A stretch of 64,000 bases of DNA. Source: Gonium pectorale. Taxonomy: Eukaryota; Chlorophyta; Chlorophyceae; Chlamydomonadales; Volvocaceae. The position numbers were made by a program, and so were the translations under genes. Within the stretch, counting starts at the first letter, position 1; each line of letters begins with the position of its first letter. Under the pieces are notes generated by a model. That model worked only from the letters and a program-made list of their open reading frames with translations, had not been told where the DNA came from and made no database searches. Of the stretch, positions 21,201 to 32,600 are shown piece by piece. The DNA lies in contig LSYV01000002.1 of assembly GCA_001584585.1 (NCBI GenBank), forward strand, positions 5,559,662-5,623,661, in the 5' to 3' direction.

Positions 21201-23199
21201 GGCGCGGGGTATGGCTGACGGGTGTGGGGGGTGGGGGGTGCGACGCGGTGTGGGGTGGAGACAGCAGTGGATGGGCGTCACGAGTGCCGGAAAGCGGCAG
21301 CGGCACATCAGTGCACCGCCCACAGGTAACTGCTGCCAAGCTTTGCCCAGGCGTGCCTTGGGCGCTGTTCTATGGGTATAGATGGGTAGCGCTTCGTGGT
21401 ACTGTCGTTAATGGCACCGTGACGGGTATGGAGGGTGGGCGCTGTAGCCCAAGCAAGTATGCTCTGCAAGGAGCATTTAGCAGTACACAAACATGAGCTC
21501 GCGGCGCTGTGGTGCTGCGCCCAATGGCCGGTGTGTACGGGATCACTTGCAATGTGGGATGCGCTCGCGGCGTACGTCGCGGCTTGGCTTGAGGGGGGGC
21601 CAATGACGTTGTAGAGAATCGGGTTGGGCTGGGGGCGCCCAGCGGGCGACCAGGTGCGCCGTGTGTGCACCGGTGTGCACAGAAACAGGGGAAGGGGTTA
21701 TGGGACTGGCACTGGTGCACTCACGCGCGAGAAAGGTAAATCGCCAAAGAACCCAACGTGCATCGCAAGAGGTGGGAAGGATGCAGATTCCGCCGCTGTT
21801 GCCCCGGGCCCTGGGCCCCGTGTCGTGTCTTGGACTGCGGTGGCTGTCGGGGCCTAGAAGCCTGCCAACGCAGGTCATTCAAGTGGGGGTCATGTGTGCT
21901 GCTGGATCACGTTGCGGCCCATGGGCTTGGAATGCCGAAGACCCCGGGTCCGTATTGTGTTGATGCCCCAGGGTAGCCTGCTCCCCTGCCTGCCTACGAG
22001 GCTGCGGATTGATGACGCTGCTGCGTTTGCATCGCGCTGCCCGTTTGGGCTCGCTGTGCCGTTTCACCGGGGAACCTCGGACACAGGCGACCTGGACCCG
22101 TGCATGCAGCTCCGAGGGACTGCTGACCGAGGGTGACCGAGGGCTGAACGGTGAAACGCATGCGGCCCTGACGACACAGCGTCCCCAGTACAGGTGTAGC
22201 TCGCTTCAATTAGGTGCCAGGCTTGCCGCCCCACGTGTGCAGCTGCGCATGTGGTGGTCTGTGCCGGCTCAGGTCGCGCAGATGTGCAGGTTGCACCGTA
22301 ACGAGCGGCTGGCAACTGCCTCACATTTAGGTGGATGGCGTTGCTTCAGAGTTGTTTCACGGTGCGCCTCCCCATCTGGCGGTAAGCTGAAGTCAATTGC
22401 TCTTGCCTTTACAAAGAGCAGCCGCTGCACGCGAGTGCGCCAAGGACACGTGACATGGCGCAGTTGGGGGCCGCAGGACCAGGCTCCGCATTGGCTCGTG
22501 TCTGGGCGACCCGTGGTGCCAGCCCCGCATAGTCGGGACTTATTTCCGAGGTCCATGGGGCGCAGCGGTGCTGCCGGAGGGAATCAGCCCTATTGCCTCT
22601 GTAGTCAGCAGTCGGCAGTGTGTGTGCAGACGCGTGCAGCAGACAGTGTCGCGGCATGTGGGAGCTGGGGCACGCAGCGGCATTAGCTCCTTGCACATGC
22701 CATATGCCCCTTGTGGGAAGCCAACCTAACGGCAATGCCGACGGGGCCGCATGTGGTCCAGCCCACCGCGCGACAGCTTGACGGATTCCACCACCTGGCC
22801 TCAACAATGGGGGGCCCCGCCGCCTTTGCTCGCCTCTCCGTAGACCTGGCCCTCATCTGTAAGGACCGGGTCCCTTAACTCTCTGAAACCAAGAGCAAGC
22901 CTCGCTTCGGCACCCCCGTGCAAGCCCGACCGCGCGCGCGGCCCTCACGTGCGCGTCGGGCCGCATAGGCCCCGCCGCAGGCCCCCGTAGGCATCCCGCA
23001 GCATCTGCTGGGCCGGGCCGTACTGCGGACGGCCGCGCACTACTGCCAAGTAGGTGGAGGAGCCGCACGCATCCGCCGTGTGTTGGCCACTGGTACGCCC
23101 GCGCGCAGCACGCATCCCCGATCTCGGCAGTCGCACGGCTGCACCAGCCGTAGGGGCCATGTGGCGCAAATCACGCCCACCCGACGGGGCATGCTGCCC
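21201..23199. other. Intergenic, no supported gene
   Basis: Between the ends of the ankyrin gene (+) and the RimM gene (-). No exon chain or domain was recognised. A minus-strand TGTAA at 22413-22409 could serve the RimM gene, but is about 800 bases from its stop. Confidence 0.5.
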
Positions 23200-26100
23200 T
23201 CACGTCCGCCGCCTGCCCAGCCGCAGACTGCCCGTCCGCCGCCCCAGTCCCGGGCGCCGCAACCGAACGGCGCGGACCTGCTTCTCCCCCTCCTCCTCGT
23301 CCGCATCCTCCCCCTCGTCCTCGTCGTCCGCCGCCTCTTCCTGGCCGCTGGACGACTGAACCTCCACCTGCTGCTGCCCCCGCGCGTGCCGCTCCGCCTC
23401 CTCGCGGGCGAGCTGCTCCCGCAGCTGCTGCAGCTTCTGGGCCTTCGCCTCCTCCGACAGCGGCTGCGGTACCACAGGGCGGGGCGTCGCGACATCAGCG
23501 GAAGGAAGTGGGTGGACCGGCGAGTGTATCGTTTTGCAGGCGGAGCATTGCCCGGCTCTTACTGGGCCCGCGCGTTCGCAGCAAAGCGACTTCAAGATCA
23601 GAGGCGCAAGTCCCCGACTGCCAAATACCCCACCTCCTCACACTAGGAGCCAGTGCCACCCGCCGTGCAAGCTCTAGTATTCTGGTTGCTGTTCGGCACC
23701 TGCCCTTCCTCTCCGGTTTTCTGATCCAGCCATGCCAATCCCCGCAGCCTCCCCACGCTGACGACCGAGGGGCTCCGATGCCCAACGGGATCCGACGGGA
23801 GCCCGCGGGCAACAACCGTACGACTCCCAGCGCAGGTGGACGCTGCCGGATACACATCGCCGTCCCCGCGGCGCAGCCTTCTGCGGCCATACCGTCTCAC
23901 CTGCCCGAGCGGCTCCGGCTTCCCGGAGACCGTGTCGCCCCTTCCCAGCGCCACCCGTGTGACTCTCCCTGCCCTTCCCTCCCGGCCCACCCACCTCTGC
24001 CACCCGCCCCTCCCTCTCCCCCCTCACCCGCTTGAGGGGCTCTACAGTGTATAGGTCCAGCAGCCCCTCGGGAGGTGCCACCTCCAGCGTGCGGCTGCCC
24101 AGGTCCAGCACCGGGCAGATGGCCTTGGCGAAGGGGAACAGGCAGTACCTGCGGCCGGGCAGGGTAGAGGGTTGGAAGGCACCGGGGAGAGGGGGGCCGC
24201 GGCCAGGAGCACGGGAGGTAGGGCAAAGTCATCTTGGCGCGTTGGCCCCATGCACCGGTCGCAAGTACCCAACGGGAGGAGGGCAGGAGCGGGGTCGCCA
24301 TGACGTCACAGGCGCCGCCGGGCGGCCGAATTGCGCTGCCAGTGCGGAGCGCGAAGCGCACCCACCAGCACGGGCCCCACCGGTGCCAGCGGCGCTCAAG
24401 GTGGGGCCCCGCTCCCCATCCCCCGCTGCAGCTGCTTCGGAACAAGGAAGCTGGACCAGCGCCCATCGACTCGGTCCCATCTTCACGTCCGTCCCCCCCT
24501 AACCGCCCCCCGCCTGCAACCTCCGTTTCCCCTTAGCCCCCCCTACCGTATCCGTGAGTTCATAATGTCCGCCTCGTTGGCGCGCAGCTTCACCCGCAGC
24601 GTGTCGTGGGTGCCCATGCCGCTGTACACGTCCACCACGCTGCCCACCAGCCGCCGGCTCGCCTGCAGGGCTTCCGCGAGGAGGTTGGGAGTCAAACGGG
24701 TTCCCAGTAGAGTGGAGAAGAGGTTGGGGGTGGGGATGCAGGGAAGCGGCAGAGCGAGGCGGGGGGGGGCGCTTGGCCGGGCAAGGACAGGAGGCAGAGC
24801 CGCAGGACGCGGGTCTGTGTGGCACGTCGGCCCGCAGTCGACGGCTGGTCAGGTGGGCACGGGGGGCCTGAGTGGAGGTGCGTCCTCCAGCTGCCCACCC
24901 GGCAGCCCACCTGGTCTATCACGGAGCAGCCGATGATGTCCGTAACGTAGAACTCGTCCGGGTCCCGGAGCGACTCACGGTCCGACAAGGCGCAGTACAC
25001 CATGTGGCCGTACAGCTGCTCGGCCTGCGTGGGACGCGGGGCAAGGTTCGCTATTGCAACCCTCGGGATGCTGTTGTAAGGTCAGCAGCCACTATCAAAC
25101 TCCCTATGACAGTGTCTGAGTCGCTTAGCACGGTACGCGCCGTGGCGCACATATCCAACGCTTTGCCCAGAAGTCGCAGCCAGCGGCCCGTTGCATTCCT
25201 TACGGTCGACAGCCCGCGCGCCTGGCCATGGCCGCCGGCGCCCCACAGCCCCACGGCCCCTCTGCCCGCACTCCACCTGCGTGCGGGTGGCCACCTCCTG
25301 CAGCGCCAGCAGCCAGGCGACCTGGCCCTTGCCCATCGGCTGATCCCTGGCGCCACGGGAGGTGACCTGCGGGGTCGAGGGGGGCGGAACCGGGCAGCCG
25401 TGCGCTGGGTGCGGGGGGACGGGGGGATGATGCGGAGGGTGCGCGTGTGCGTGGGTGGAGTGCGCGCGCCCACCTAGCCTGCGCGGGGACTGCGGCTGTC
25501 GACACTGTAGTTCAGGGCGCGGAAGGATGCCTTGTTGGACGGCGGCAGGGGGCCATGGGGATGTAGAGCGCTGGTTTGCTAGGCAGCACCAGCAGCCAAG
25601 ATTGCAGCCATCGTGTGAGTCTCCCGTACAGCCCTGTTGGCGGCCGATCGACGCACCCACCGGGATAAGCGAGAGCGGGGGGATGCCTCCGCGCCCGGTC
25701 GACCCCTGGGCTGAGGGAGGCACCAGGAAGAGCCTGCGGGAGCAGCCGCAAGCAGGGCCCGGGACTCAGCACCCGTTCATCAGAGCGCGTCAATGTGCCA
25801 CAAAACGAATAGGCGCTTCTCCGGGCAGCGTCTTGCCGCCACCTTTGTGTGCACAGCACCCCACAGAGCCCGGGGACCGCCTGCGTAGGCCGCCATGCCG
25901 GCGCCGCAGCATCCTCGAGGCTGCGCCTGAGCGCCGGTCCTGTCCCTGGCCCCGCTCCGATACTGCAACCCCGCCACGGCATACGGGCATACGGGCGCGT
26001 ACGGCACCGCCGCGGCCACAACCTCCTGCCCGGCCCTGCCCGGCCCTGCCGCCACACCGCGCCGCACCGCGCCCGCACCTCCTGCCGGCCTTGAACCGCT

Positions 26101-26582
26101 TGACCGGCTCGTCCGTGCTGGCCTCCACGCGCACCTCCCCACGGACACCGTGCGCGCCCGTCACCCGCCCAACCTCGACGTACTCCTCCTGGGGATGCGA
26201 AGAAGATGAGGGCGGAGTGCAGCAGCGTGCTGGCGGAGACAAGTGCAGGCCGGTTGGCAGTGCAGGTTGTGCGCGCGGGCGCGGCGCTTTTGCGTGACGC
26301 GCAGCTGTCAGGTGGGCGCCCCGGAACGTCAATGTTCAACAAAACACAAAATTGAAGAGCACAGCTGGGTACCAGCGCCTTGCCTCAATAAAAGGTAGCG
26401 TGGGGACCAGGGCCGGCTGCGGGGCTCCCGTCGCGGCGCCTTGTGGGCCGGGCGCGTCCGGTCGCCGCGTCGCCGCTGTCGCAGCCGCTGTCCCACGGTG
26501 CACGACAACACGCCCTCCGACATGAGAACCGGCGTGACCGCGGGGCGGCGTAAGCGCGGACAAGGGCAAACGATGCCGACAT
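23200..26582 (-). CDS. rimM: RimM-type 16S rRNA processing factor, organelle-targeted
   Basis: Supported exons (high to low): 26188-26079, 25733-25661, 25366-25277, 25024-24911, 24662-24547, 24148-24028, 23463-23200; all phases agree. The N-terminal RimM barrel starts EEYVEVGRVTGAHGVRGEVR and continues through RLFLVPPSAQG and the QVAWLLALQEVATRTQAEQL block. The PRC-barrel follows: DEFYVTDIIGCSVID, GSVVDVYSGMGTHDTLRVKL, CLFPFAKAICPVLDL and the signature VAPPEGLLDLY. RimM assists maturation of the small ribosomal subunit and binds uS19 in bacteria; here the job would be in plastid or mitochondrial ribosomes. The last exon adds an unusual tail: a charged helix, an acidic DDEDEGEDADEEEGE run, then a basic end. 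The 5' end is unresolved: 26582 (MSASFALVRAYAAPRSRRFS, targeting-like) is a candidate start, but I could not find a phase-0 donor joining it to 26188. Confidence 0.82.
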
Positions 26583-27043
26583 ACGCAGGGCACTGGCGGG
26601 CACTGCCCGGTCGTGCACATTTGTAGCTTAGACATTTACGAACAATTGGGTGAATTCAATTGGGCCGCTGCATGTGCCAAGCCTTCGCAGGGGTGTTGTG
26701 GGGTCGGCGGGCAAGTACTTCGGCGGCGGCGAAAATTTGCAACATTGGTATGCCTAGGAGAGCAGCTCCAGGGCATCAGAATTGCCAAGTCCTAGTGCCG
26801 TGCGGCTCGCTTGTTGGTTGGCTCAGTATGAACGCTTGCACATTCGCTGGCACATGCAGTGTACCAATAAAACTGACCTAAACTACAGCATACATAAGAA
26901 GGGCCTACGTGTTTAGCTGCGCGGGAAGCGCGGGCCTTCGGAACGGAAAGACCGATCTACTTTATTCGGGGGTTACACAATAATTTGCGACACGGGAGCA
27001 TTGGCGCATTGGAAAGTCCTCCCGGGACAAGAGTCGATCGGGC
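26583..27043. promoter_or_regulatory. Divergent intergenic region between RimM and SEH1
   Basis: RimM (-) and SEH1 (+) face away from each other, so this roughly 460-bp interval should hold both promoters and 5' leaders. It is noticeably more AT-rich than its neighbours. I see no clear TATA box at the right distance, and specific elements cannot be named. Confidence 0.4.
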
Positions 27044-29060
27044 ATGGAGACGACCAAGGTGAGCCGGCCCCACCCCACCCCACCCCCACCCATCGCTATA
27101 AGTGCAAAGCTCACAAATTTGTCCCGACGTGCGGTGCAAAGGAAAACACGTTCGTGCTGGAAGACTTGGCTGGCCCTCCCGTCGATGTTGCCTATGATGT
27201 GTCTGCGCGGCGCATGGCTACCTGCACTGTCAGCTCATCCGGGAGCATCATACAGGCGAGTACCGCCCCCCCCCCCCCGAACGCTCGGGGTTGCTGCCAT
27301 GCGGGATTCAGGAGCACGCCCGGCCAAACCCTGTTTCCATGGCCCACACCCTCTCCCACACCTCCCTCGTCACCGGTCCTTACCGTCCCGGGCTCCCAAC
27401 TCCATGTTCTACCTGAGGCTGCCTCGCTGGTGCTGCCGCTGACCCCACTCACTGCAGGTCAATGAACTGGGCCCCGGGCCCGACTCCTGGACCCAGGTGG
27501 CTGCTTGGGAGAACGCGCGACAAGTCACGCACCTGGCCTGGGCCCACCCCGAGTACGGCCGCCTGCTGGCGGGGGGCACCAGCGCAGGGACGGTCTTGGT
27601 GTGGGCGCAGACGCCAGAGCTCCAACCTGGCGGCGCCGCGGAGGGCGCGGAGGACGGCAATGGGGCAGGCAGCAGCGGCAACGGCAGTGGAGGGTACTAC
27701 GACGCGCTGGCAGAGCTTCCGTGCGGATCCTCTCCATGCAGGTACCGCATGGATGCCCCAGCGGCATGGCGCAGGAGGCTTTGCAAGGGCTTTCAGCGGT
27801 GCCGTACGGCCGGAAATGCTCGAACTCTAACCCATGATGCAGCCCTGTACTGTATCACGCTGCCCGGCAATGTCGGGTGCGTCGTCCTTCCCGTCGCCAG
27901 AGTGCGCCCTCAGATGAAGTCCGTTTGCGTCGCCCCTCTGACCCGGTCCGCTGCGTGGCGCCATCCGCGCCTGCCGCAGGGCTCTGTGCTTCGCGCCCCG
28001 CCAGACGGGCCTGGTGCTGGCTGCGCTGCTGGAGGACGGCAGCGTGGCGCTGTACGAGGCGGAGGAGCCGCTCACGCCACGCGCCTGGAACCTGCACAGC
28101 AAGATCAAGGTGGGGGGCAGGCGCATGGGCGGGGGCACAGCGGTGTGAGGCGGACGCGCCCGGGTTTTTGGCTGGGTGGGACCACGTCGTCGCCAGAGGA
28201 CTTGACGCCACTGAACTGTGCACTGAGCACCCACTGAGCACCGCAAGGCAACATCTTCGGGTGACAGTGCCTCCGAACCTTGTCCCGCATCCAGCAATGT
28301 CGCAGTGCCCCGCCAATGGCCTTTCGTCATCCTCGCGTTGTGCCTCCCGCCCTACCTGTCCCTGCAGGCGGGGCCAAGCGGCGTGTGTCGCGGAATGTGC
28401 TGGCGGCCCTTCAGCCCTGGCGTGCCGCCCATGCTCTGCATGGGCGCGGGCCCGCGGGCGCTGGTGTGGCAGTACGTCCTGGCGCTGAACTCCTGGCAGG
28501 TGCGTCGGGCCGGCCGGCTAGCTCACGCCGCTCCGCTGGCCTCCATGCCTCGACCCATTGTGAGGCTTGTTGTTGGGATGGCTGAATTCTCTGCACGCCC
28601 TTACGTCCACCTTGAATGCTGTCAGCCGCGCTGCTAGGACGGCGCCTACCTCACGTTCATCGTCCAACACAAGACGTCGAGCGCGCCCGCTGCCCCGCCC
28701 CAAATCCATTCGTCGCCCCTTCCCTCGCCGCTCCAGGTTGTTGCGCGCGTCGACACGGCCAACTCGCAGGACGTTGCGGCCGTGCACTGGGCGCCGCCGC
28801 TGGGCCGGCCCGCCGAGCTGCTGGCCCTCGGGGCCGGCCGCGACCTGCTCGTGTACGGCCTGTCTGGCGACACGGCGGCCCTGGAGGCGGAGCACCTGGC
28901 GTCGCTGGTCCACGATGACACGGTCTGGAAAGTGGAGTGGGACCTGTGGGGCAACCAGGTCGCAGCTGCGACGGACGGGCAGCAGGTGCACGTGTACAAG
29001 CCCGACCTGGTCGGCTCCTGGGTCAAGGTGGTGTGGGTGCAGGGCCAGGCGCCCGAGTGA
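27044..29060 (+). CDS. SEH1: Nucleoporin SEH1 (WD40)
   Basis: Exons: 27044-27058, 27142-27255, 27458-27741, 27980-28109, 28368-28499, 28737-29060; about 332 aa, normal for SEH1. Diagnostic blocks are VAYDVSARRMATC (family: FD..GRRMATC), LAWAHPEYGRLLAGG (family: TWAHPEFGQVLA) and, near the C terminus, DDTVWKVEWDLWGNQVAA with VYKPDLVGSWVKV. SEH1 is a beta-propeller of the Nup107-160 (Y) complex of the nuclear pore and, in other eukaryotes, of the SEA/GATOR2 complex. Intron 2 starts with GC (CAG|GCGAGT), a GC-AG intron. The second exon could start earlier at 27103 (also in phase), but that would leave a 44-base intron; 27142 is preferred. A Gly/Asn/Ser-rich insert lies in exon 3. Confidence 0.9.
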
Positions 29061-29648
29061 GCCGAGGCTCCGTGGGAAGCGGGCCGGGAGGTGGCGCCCA
29101 CCTCGCAGCAGTTGCAGGTCGCCCGACCCCCAGCTAGCGCTTTCGTCACGTAGCCTCTGCCAGCTGGGTACCTTGTCCCCATATGTTCTGGGCTGCTTCA
29201 ACCGTGTGTATTAGGCACAGGGTGTGGTTATGAGGAGAGGGGGATCGTCGAGTTGGGCAGTGGTAAGAGTTTTGGCCGGGTGAGGGAGTAGCATAGCCTT
29301 CATACCCCGCGAAAGGTTTCTGGGGATCCTCCGGTGGGTAGGGCAGTTATGGGTAGATACGGCGTTAGGTTGTGCGCTGGTGCACTTGGGATAGGCTGCA
29401 TCATGCGAGCAGCGTGCATCGGCCCGGCAACTGAGAGGCCGTTTGCTTGCGTTTATAGCTCGGTAAATGCAGGGCAGTGCAGAGCGCAAACTTGCTCTCA
29501 CAGGGCTTGGCCCCGACATCCAGTTTACAAACAAGTAATGTCAGATCTGTACTCCTGTATCGAGTTATAGTTCAGGCAGCGCGTTAGGGAGGCCTGGGCT
29601 GCGAGCTGAATCCCAAAGTTACGCCCAACTGTGCTTCGCCGCGTCCCG
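29061..29648. other. Intergenic between SEH1 and the USP9X-like gene
   Basis: Contains the SEH1 3' UTR and the promoter/5' leader of the next gene in the same direction. No TGTAA was found on the plus strand here, so the SEH1 poly(A) site is unclear. Confidence 0.4.
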
Positions 29649-32600
29649 ATGGCGCAGCGGGAACAGGAGAATGACAGCGACTGGGGAGAGGATGAGAGCG
29701 ATGATTTCGTGGGCGCAAATTTCTTCCCCGCCAATGCAAACCGCTCCCTGTCAGCCTGCCTGTTCAGCAACGGTGGAGTATTGTCGGCACACATCCTCAC
29801 CGATGCCCTGGAGGCGGTGGCCAGATATGCCAACGATCCCTCGGTCGAGTAAGTTGGGTGCTGACTGTCCGCGCGCGCGAAAAGGTGGAGTGCTGCGTCT
29901 CCACTCCGCTGGAGCAGGTGCCACACACATACGATAGGTCAATGCTTTCGGTGCTGTCCACCTAAGGCACCAGTTGTGTAGGCACCACCGGCCGGGTTTT
30001 ACCATCACGTGCCTGGCACGTCTACCGCCCGCAGGTTCAACCCGCCGGAGGTTTTCCCGCCAGGCTGGGATGAGGCCAAGGAGTTCATAGGCATGATCCT
30101 GCCGAGCGCCGTCCACAAGTTCTACAAAATGGACCCATTCCTGCGCACCAACCAGTCAGGGGAGGGCCCTAACGACCTCTTCACCTGCATCTACTACCTC
30201 TGCTACGCGGTCAATGGTCTGACGGCGTACCTTGCGGATCACTCCGAGGCAGTTGGCGATGCGCTCGACGGCGAGCTCGTTGCGCTGCTGGGTGCGACGC
30301 ACAACATGCTGGACAGCCGCTCCGCGCTGTACACACTGTCGTGCACGCGCCAGATCCCCAAAGGCCATCTAGGGAACTTGTTCGACAACACGGAGAGCAT
30401 ACTGATGGCGCGGTTGCCGGCAGCCATTCGCATGGACGAATCGTCCGGTGACGAGGATGGCGGCGCAGCGGAGCCCGCCGAGGGATACATCTACATGAGC
30501 GGCCTGATGGGCATGCACGGCAACGTGTGGCAGGGTTACTTTGTGCAGATGCTGCTGTCGCTGGGCTTCGTGGAAAACGTCGCCAAGGTGAGGACGGTGT
30601 GCAGCGGGGAAGTGGGCTGAGCGGACGCGGACGGCGCTCGCAAGGCCGTGCAGTGACTTGGGGCCTTGGCGACGGACATATCCTGCGTGTTGGGATGGTT
30701 TGATGGTGCCGCCGATGTTGGCCGCGGGGCTCTCCGGCATCAAGGCTGGATGGGTGTTGTCGGAGGCTCGGGTGAGGCCGGCACCACGACTTGGGGAGTT
30801 GGACATGAGGTGGTCAATCGGCCAGCCGTCATGTTAAGGAAAATGCACTTCAGCAGGCAGGTGCGCAGTGCACATTGACAACTGAATCTCGCGAGTAAAA
30901 CCTGCTGCTAACGTGCTTGCTATTGCGCTCTACATCCAATGCTAGCCAGAAGTGCATAGGTGACGGCAACGTCTCTGTCCCGGCCGGTGCCGCTGCTGCA
31001 GGTCCTAGGCGCACCAAAGCGCCACACCATTCACCTCCACAGCAGCCTACTTGAGTTGCTCCTACTCGTGAGTGGCTTAATCCCGCTATGATGCTGTCTG
31101 CCTGGGACTCCGGCGGGTTGCGACCGGCATAATCGCCTCATGTGCAGAAATGCGAGTGCCTGCATCGCGGGGAAAGGAACCTGGCAGGAGAAGGGAACAG
31201 GCAGCTGCTTCAGCATTGATGGTGGAGCGTTCTACCTTGCAAAACCAGGCAAAACCAGGCAACGTGTGCCTTGTTGCGCAGGCCGTACAATTGATGGCGA
31301 ACGTGGTCCGCCGCCCGCTGGACGATCGGCGGAAAGGAGCAGTTCAGCAGGTGCGTGGCGTGGGGCTCGGGTTCCGCCTTGCCCAAGTCCTGAAGGCTAA
31401 GAGTAGGGCCAAGCCCGGTCCTTTACCCGATACTCACCGCATGGTATTAGCTGGCAGCAGGGATGTGGGGAGGAGGAGCTTGCAGCTGGGAACTAAGGCA
31501 GTGGGTGAGATTGGTGGGCTTTCGGTTCACTCCAAAGTCGGCACGGCTCCTGTGTGTGCCGTGCGGCAATGCAACAACGCGCAGTTGCCCATCTCTGGGT
31601 GCGCCGAGCTACCTCTCTCTTTAATTGAGGCCCCTCCTTCCGTACTTGCCGGTGGCGCCCACAGGGGCTCGCTGCCTGGCTGCGCTGGGTCGCCTCGGAC
31701 GTTTTGGCCGAGCCGGACAAGCTGTTTGGCAGCCGCAGCGGCGGGGCCGGCACGGAGCGTGCCCCGCAGTCGCTGTCCAGTGCGCTGGAGATGTGCAACA
31801 ACCTGGTGGACGGGCTGTCGCTGCCAAACGCTCAGGCAGGCGCTGAGTAATGCATTTATCTTTGGCGTGCGTGTGGGAGCGCGCGTTTGCGCGGCGCTGG
31901 CCTGTAGGGTCAAGCTGCTGCTCGAAGGCGTCTTTGGCTGAGCGCCACATGTCTTAATTACTAGAAGCAAATGGGACTGCGGAAGCATATACGCAGTCTG
32001 CAGACCTTGTTGCTCGCTAGTGGTCGTTTCCAGCAGCGCACGTCTGGAGTTCATGTCGTTGACCCACGCTTCCCCGCTGTGTTGGCTGCGGCTCTGCAGG
32101 TGGCTGCGGTGCAGCGGCAGATGGTGACGGAGCTGCTCAAGTCATCCAACTTCAGCCGTCTGCTGCTGGCGCTCAACGAGTGCAGGCAGCTGCTGTCCCA
32201 TTCACGGCAGCGGGCCAAGGGGTCGAAGGACAGGGACGGAGACGGAGAGGACGGGCCGGCGGAGCAGAACGTGGTCAGCGTCCAGGTGCGGCCCGGGGTC
32301 AGGGCTGTACTGCAGTACACAGTCCCCTTTGTCCACAAGCCTCCTATAAAGATAGCTTTGGCGCTTCTTCGGGGCCAGCTCTTGGATGCGGCCACCCGCC
32401 CGCAACTTGTCCTGACGGTGCCTCTGCCTCCACAGGACAATGTGCGGTGGCTGGACGAGGAGCGCATCGTTAAGCAGATCCTGCGGGCTAACCTGCACCA
32501 GTCGCAGTACGCCGACGCGGTGAGAAAAGGCGCCCGGGATGGATTTGCCGGGGTGCGTAGGAGGCCGCCTGCCCACCAGCAGGCTTTGTGCCAAAAGGCA

